DNA of 10,142 bases, taken from contig JAIXVO010000011.1 of NCBI GenBank assembly GCA_027482985.1, positions 1 to 10,142 on the forward strand. The letters are read 5' to 3'. The position numbers and the translations under genes are program-made. Positions 6,486 to 10,142 of this stretch are shown here, piece after piece. Position 1 is the first letter of the stretch, and each line of letters starts with the position of its first letter. Source of the DNA: Cyanobacteriota bacterium (GTDB lineage: Bacteria; Cyanobacteriota; Cyanobacteriia; Leptolyngbyales; Leptolyngbyaceae). The notes beneath the pieces were generated by a model. The model ran no database searches. It saw only the letters and a list, made by a program, of their open reading frames with translations, and was not told the origin of the DNA.

Positions 6486-6848
6486 CTAAGACGGTTGGGG
6501 ATTTGAGCCGGGTGAACCACTCGGTGATGAGTGGAGGTCTGGGGGGAGAGTCCCGAATAAGCTGCGCATGGGGGGCACGTGAGGAGCCAGTAAAGTCTGC
6601 TTGATCGTTTCATCGCGCAAACTCCCCCAAAGGTGGCAGTGATTTTTTGTACAAGTAATGATTAAAACGGTGCCTTGTTGCGTGAGCTTGCAAGCTTGTT
6701 GATAAAGTTGCGATCGCTGCTGTAAGTCTACAGTCCCCAACTGACAGAACAATTCATGCTGAAAATGCATCCCCGTTTGGATTTGATCCCCAAACCAGAA
6801 CTTAAACGTAAACACCTGTTGCTCATCAATCACTAAAGGCAGCACCAC
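6486..6848 (-). CDS. Unrecognised 120-residue protein
   Basis: I do not recognise a family. The frame opens at GTG 6848, with GTG 6845 next to it, and has an in-frame stop 24 bp upstream of 6848, so it cannot begin much earlier. Residues 1-85 look like a small folded domain: an alternating start (MVLPLVIDEQQVFTFKFWFG), a Gln-rich helical stretch (about 43-57) and a beta-like segment TVLIITCT followed by KNHCHLWGSLRDE. The last 30 residues are rich in Pro and Ser and are probably disordered. No signal peptide or membrane segment is seen. The mix of helix and strand patterns, its place in a row of four - strand genes, and the lack of a better ORF opposite suggest a real gene. The non-standard start and odd tail leave doubt. 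It lies 105 bp downstream of the deacetylase gene. Confidence 0.55.
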   Translation of the reverse strand: MVLPLVIDEQQVFTFKFWFGDQIQTGMHFQHELFCQLGTVDLQQRSQLYQQACKLTQQGTVLIITCTKNHCHLWGSLRDETIKQTLLAPHVPPMRSLFGTLPPDLHSSPSGSPGSNPQPS

Positions 6849-6953
6849 AGTACCTACTAGTAGAGGGTTTTAGAAAAACAAACCAGAGACGCATCAGATG
6901 CACCAATATTAATGATTTGAAACACTAATAAGTTAAGAGAGGAAGACCAATTG

Positions 6954-7640
6954 CTAGATCAGTTGTCGCCAAAAATGGTCGATCACACAAAAGTCGTACC
7001 CTTGTTCTATGAGTCTAGGAATTAACAGTTGCGCAACTGCCGCTACGTGCTGGCCACCACAGTAACCATCGTGCAAAACAATAATGGAGCCGTTCTTGAC
7101 CTGTTGCATGACACGATTCACAACCGTTTCAATTCCAGGGGCAACCCAATCTTCGGGGACTACGCTCCACATTACCGGACGATAGTTCCATTGCGTTAGT
7201 AAGCTGAGGGTTTTAGGCGTAAATAAGCCATTTGGCGGACGAACATCAAGTACAGTATCAGGGTGTAGTTGGCAAGCAGCCGCGATCGCAGCTTGCGTTT
7301 TTTGCAAACCAGCTTTTAGCTGTCCATCTGACAGAGTGGGAAAGGAGCGGTGGTGATAGCCATGTAATCCGAGCCAATGCCCGCGTTCATAAATGGCCTG
7401 GGTCACATCTGGTGCCCGTTCCACACAAGCTCCCAGCAGAAAAAAGTTGGCTCGCACTTGATAGCGATCTAACACTGCCAACAATTCTGGCGTATGTTCT
7501 GGATGCGGACCATCATCAAAAGTGAGCGCGACCATCGGGTAGCGATCGCTGCCTTCCCACAAGCAAGTCGGAAACAGCGGTTTCAGCACCCGATGCACCA
7601 TGGGATAAATCGGAGCGAGCTGGAAGGAGGATGTCGCCAT
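6954..7640 (-). CDS. Polysaccharide deacetylase (NodB domain, CE4 family)
   Basis: This is a 228-residue protein consisting almost wholly of a NodB domain, which removes acetyl groups from N-acetylglucosamine-type sugars using a divalent metal. The five CE4 motifs appear in order: TFDDGP (40-45, with the catalytic base and metal Asp pair), HGYHH (93-97, H93 and H97 as metal ligands), RPP (134-136), DW (164-165) and LHD (189-191, with the catalytic His). All key residues are present, so it should be active. The frame is open to TTG 7700, but ATG 7640 is chosen because MATSSFQLAPIYP leads directly into the domain and the longer start would overlap the upstream gene. No signal peptide is visible with either start, which is unusual for an enzyme of envelope polysaccharide or peptidoglycan. 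It starts 41 bp after the receiver-like gene and is probably co-transcribed with it. Confidence 0.9.
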   Translation of the reverse strand: MATSSFQLAPIYPMVHRVLKPLFPTCLWEGSDRYPMVALTFDDGPHPEHTPELLAVLDRYQVRANFFLLGACVERAPDVTQAIYERGHWLGLHGYHHRSFPTLSDGQLKAGLQKTQAAIAAACQLHPDTVLDVRPPNGLFTPKTLSLLTQWNYRPVMWSVVPEDWVAPGIETVVNRVMQQVKNGSIIVLHDGYCGGQHVAAVAQLLIPRLIEQGYDFCVIDHFWRQLI

Positions 7641-7681
7641 GAGGAGATCGCCGCTGAACAATGATGAACTTTGAGTCCAGC

Positions 7682-8101
7682 TTAACGAAAAGACCAACAA
7701 AACTGGCGCGTGTAAGCCGACTGGACTAGTGAGGATAACACCTCACTACTGATGGGGTTGACCAGAAAGCCGTCAAATCCAGGGTTCTCTTCTTGATGTA
7801 CCCAACTGGGGGCATGAAAATCAGTCAGGGCAATCAAGGTCATCGCCTGCGCGGTGGCCTGGGTGCGGAGTTCGTGTAATAAGCGCTGTGACCAGGACTG
7901 ATGGTCACCCGTGAGAATGACCAAAAAGGGTGGCTTTTCGGTCGCTTGCACAACCGCTTGCTCTTCCGAACAAGCAATTTGCACGGCAAACCGAGAACAT
8001 CCTAATAAAGACATCAAAATTCTCACTTGCCGGGGGTGTTGAGCAAGGAGCAAAATGTATCCATTCGCTACATCAATATCGGGACTTAATGACTTTTTCA
8101 T
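7682..8101 (-). CDS. Receiver-like (pseudo-receiver) protein lacking phosphorylation residues
   Basis: This 139-residue single-domain protein resembles a response-regulator receiver. Strand 1 is GYILLLA (14-20), strand 3 is FLVIL (59-63), strand 4 is MTLIALT (87-93), and GFDGFLVNPIS (108-118) matches the usual end of strand 5. The acidic pair after strand 1 is A20-Q21, the phospho-acceptor Asp is T64, and the conserved Lys in the FLVKP motif is N115. Only the switch Thr (T93) remains. Phosphorylation by a histidine kinase is therefore not expected; it may act by protein contact, as pseudo-receivers do. No output domain follows. The frame is open to GTG 8224, but that would add a hydrophobic, unrelated 41-residue leader, so ATG 8101 is preferred. 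TATAGT (8114-8109, - strand) lies just before it, which would make a nearly leaderless transcript. The fold assignment is an inference from pattern. Confidence 0.7.
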   Translation of the reverse strand: MKKSLSPDIDVANGYILLLAQHPRQVRILMSLLGCSRFAVQIACSEEQAVVQATEKPPFLVILTGDHQSWSQRLLHELRTQATAQAMTLIALTDFHAPSWVHQEENPGFDGFLVNPISSEVLSSLVQSAYTRQFCWSFR

Positions 8102-8374
8102 GCTCGTTACTATACTGGCTAGGAACTGAGCTAATCCCCAAAGAAAAAAGCTAGAAGATTGATTTGACGGGATATTCAGCCAGAAAAAGGAGTTCTGATT
8201 GCTTCCAAATTTCTTAGGTTTCACCTCTCTAACAACAATCTTTTGCGACGTTTCTTAAACGGAATCTTTAATATTTCTAGAGACTCATTCATGTCTCCTC
8301 GATCGCCAAATTTGAGACCATTCTTCATGCTTTTAGCGCACAAATCCGGTAGTCAGCGCCAGCCGTATGCCAGC

Positions 8375-9097
8375 TTAAGGTGCCAGTCTCGCTTTCTTCA
8401 GCCGCGTCTCTTCATACCAGGCGGCGATCGCGGGTGTCCAGGCGAGAAAATGCGGCCAAATCACTTCACATAGCTTTTGGGCTTCCAGTTGGGCATCAGC
8501 TTTCCATCGCAGGTCGAGCAAATGCATCAGCGATCGCACATTGGCAGACATCACCCAATGTTGCCGGACATCAAAGGGAATGAGTCCTCTTGCGTGTTCT
8601 TCCGAAAACCCTTGTTGGATGCGCTCCGCATAGCGCTGACAGGCTTGCAAGCACCACTCGATATCTTGCTGGCGTTGCTCCGGCGTGTAGTCATAGCGTT
8701 TCCCCTGGCGATCGCTATAAGCTCCCACAGGACGCAGGTAAAACACTTCCTCCACATCCCGCACCCCTTGCACTACGTCCACAATCCGGTTGCCCGTATA
8801 GCGGAACGACTGGACATCAAAACTAATGCCAACTCGGTGCGTCCGGATTTGTTGCATGGTGCTGTGGGGAAACCAGCCGCAGTTCAACACAATTTGGGGA
8901 TGCTCCAAGGGACCATAGTGGCCGCGATTCCCAGCGAGCAAATTGCGGACAATGATCTCGCCACACTTCTCTTCTGTGGGAAAGTGATCGCGATCGTCCC
9001 AAACAAAGCCCTCGGCATAATCCTGGTGCATTGCCGCATAAATGACTTGCTGGGGTTGCGGCGTTTGCGCAATCACCTCGACCGTAAAGCGATCCAT
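8375..9097 (-). CDS. thyX: Flavin-dependent thymidylate synthase ThyX
   Basis: ThyX makes dTMP from dUMP with methylene-tetrahydrofolate and FAD/NADPH, replacing ThyA in many cyanobacteria. The 240-residue length is normal for the family. The substrate/FAD signature is seen as RTHRVGISFDVQSFRY (85-100), a variant of RHRx7S with one extra residue before the Ser. The C-terminal half has the expected ARGLIPFDVRQHW (169-181), then N186 and R188 in NVRSL, then HLLDLR and AQLEAQ. The start ATG 9097 gives MDRFTVEVIA; no ribosome-binding site is evident, and an upstream ATG at 9109 is out of frame. It is divergent from the secreted TPR gene (182-bp gap, shared promoter region) and lies 273 bp upstream of the receiver-like gene on the same strand. 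No thyA is in the window. Confidence 0.95.
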   Translation of the reverse strand: MDRFTVEVIAQTPQPQQVIYAAMHQDYAEGFVWDDRDHFPTEEKCGEIIVRNLLAGNRGHYGPLEHPQIVLNCGWFPHSTMQQIRTHRVGISFDVQSFRYTGNRIVDVVQGVRDVEEVFYLRPVGAYSDRQGKRYDYTPEQRQQDIEWCLQACQRYAERIQQGFSEEHARGLIPFDVRQHWVMSANVRSLMHLLDLRWKADAQLEAQKLCEVIWPHFLAWTPAIAAWYEETRLKKARLAP

Positions 9098-9279
9098 AAA
9101 TCAACCATGAACAACGACGGAGTGATCCAGCATAAAGGGTGGAAGCCGCGACGGGGAAAGAGATTTTCAATTTCTTAAACCGATTAATTTTTCTCTCAAA
9201 GAATTAGAAGTTTTGTGCAACCAGCCCCTCAGATCGACTAAGCTATCAGTCAAATTGTGTTGAGTGAAAAGCGATTATC

Positions 9280-10142
9280 GTGCTGAAACGTACTTGGTTC
9301 CTTCCAGTTTTGATTCTCTTCAGTAGTTGGGGCAATGTGCCGCCCGCCCAAGCTCAGGCTCTCCTGCCCCATACATTACGATTGGATCTGCCAAAGCTGG
9401 AGCAACAGGGCGTTGGTCTGGCTCAAGAAGCCTCTCAGCTGGCTCAGTTTCAGCAGTATGAACTGGCTCTGCAACGGGCTAAACTCGCTACCCAACTGGC
9501 ACCCAAGAGCGCTGAGGTGTGGGCCTTGCTGGGCGGACTCTATTTACAGACTAATAATATTGATGACAGCATCACGGCCTTGAAGCGGGCGCAGACTCTA
9601 GACACCAAGAATTCGGCAGTCTTGTTTGCGTTGGGGACAGCGCATTTTCAGAAAGGCAAATATGCGCAAGCTGTGGACTATATTTCTGCTGGGTTAAAAA
9701 TTAAACCGAATGTGCCCGGTGCGCTGTTTGATCTGGGCAATGCGTATTTTATGCTCCGGAAGTATCCAGATGCGATCGGCCAGTACGAGCTGGCGGTGGC
9801 CCAGGATAAAAACTTTTGGCCTGCCATCAACAATATCGGCTTAATCAAATATGAGGCAGGCGATCGCGAGGCGGCTTTGCGCAAATGGCAGGAGGCGGCT
9901 GAGATTGACCCCAAAGCGGCAGAACCCCGATTGGCGATCGCGGTGGCCTTATTTACCAAGGGCGATCGTGACCAGGGTTTATCGCTGGGAGAAGCGGCTT
10001 TACGGTTAGATAGTCGGTATGCTGATATGAAGTTTTTGAAGGAGAACCTGTGGGGCGATCGCTTGTTAGAAGACACCAAAAAGCTGTTGGACGCGCCAAA
10101 AATCCGCGCCACGATCGTCCAGCTTCAGGAGCGGCCACCCCG
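9280..10142 (+). CDS. Exported TPR repeat protein (3' end beyond the window)
   Basis: The frame from GTG 9280 stays open to the last base (287 codons plus 2 bases). GTG is chosen because an in-frame TGA lies at 9265-9267. The N-terminus is a signal peptide: MLKR, a hydrophobic core (about 5-18) and a likely cleavage site near AQA (23-27), so the protein should reach the periplasm, thylakoid lumen or outer layers. TPR-type helices follow from about residue 45 to 245, roughly 34 residues each; examples are SAEVWALLGGLYLQTNNIDD (78-96 region), ALFDLGNAYFMLRKYPDAI (148-166) and AAEPRLAIAVALFTKGDR (213-230). The segment FLKENLWGDRLLEDTKKLL (252-270) closes the fold and looks like a specific family end, so only a little is probably missing. 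This is the 34-residue TPR kind, unlike the 40-residue repeats of the 3391-4497 protein. The partner is unknown. It is divergent from thyX. Confidence 0.88.
   Translation, partial: MLKRTWFLPVLILFSSWGNVPPAQAQALLPHTLRLDLPKLEQQGVGLAQEASQLAQFQQYELALQRAKLATQLAPKSAEVWALLGGLYLQTNNIDDSITALKRAQTLDTKNSAVLFALGTAHFQKGKYAQAVDYISAGLKIKPNVPGALFDLGNAYFMLRKYPDAIGQYELAVAQDKNFWPAINNIGLIKYEAGDREAALRKWQEAAEIDPKAAEPRLAIAVALFTKGDRDQGLSLGEAALRLDSRYADMKFLKENLWGDRLLEDTKKLLDAPKIRATIVQLQERPP

Noticed and set aside
6368..6613. 81-codon frame on the - strand (MKRSSRLYWLL...)
   Set aside because: It overlaps the end of the 6486-6848 gene in another frame, has basic/low-complexity composition and no ribosome-binding site. 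It could also be a frameshifted tail, but nothing supports that.
8477..9178. 233-codon open frame on the + strand opposite thyX
   Set aside because: thyX on the other strand has full family motifs; this frame has no domain character and is a shadow.
1..10142. Frequent GCGATCGC octamers
   Set aside because: HIP1 sites are a genome-wide feature of many cyanobacteria; useful for taxonomy but not a local element.

Overview
The window reads as ordinary chromosomal DNA of a filamentous-type cyanobacterium. The evidence is the octamer GCGATCGC (HIP1), seen about twenty times by eye across both coding strands, a group 1 sigma factor of cyanobacterial SigA type (start MTQAN, end LKEYIR), and a cyanobacterial-looking ThyX and TPR proteins. 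The sequence looks closest to Leptolyngbya-like lineages, but that is only an impression. I see no transposase, integrase, tRNA, rRNA, CRISPR array, phage gene or clear compositional island.

Layout, left half (+ strand). Positions 1-486 hold the C-terminal part of a DppB/OppB-type ABC permease. After an 86-bp gap come two adjacent M16 peptidase genes (573-1895 and 1911-3230, 15 bp apart). Their catalytic motifs are complementary: the first has the zinc site, and the second has lost it but keeps the substrate-binding R/Y pair. They probably form an obligate heterodimer. A TPR protein (3391-4497) built of regular 40-residue repeats follows. A strong bidirectional hairpin terminator (4547-4577) separates it from the convergent sigA.

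Layout, right half (mostly - strand). sigA (4605-5744) is preceded by about 740 bp without a convincing gene, which contains several inverted repeats. Further upstream on the same strand lie an unrecognised 120-residue protein (6486-6848), a NodB-type polysaccharide deacetylase (6954-7640), a receiver-like protein lacking the phosphorylation residues (7682-8101), and thyX (8375-9097). Divergent from thyX, a secreted TPR protein starts at 9280 and runs off the right edge.

How the genes work together: the M16 pair is the only set with clear functional coupling. The receiver-like and deacetylase genes are close enough (41 bp) to be co-transcribed, but no shared pathway is evident. I found no undescribed multi-gene system. 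The points most worth a second look are the structured DNA upstream of sigA, the degenerate receiver, the M16 start region and the unrecognised 120-residue protein.
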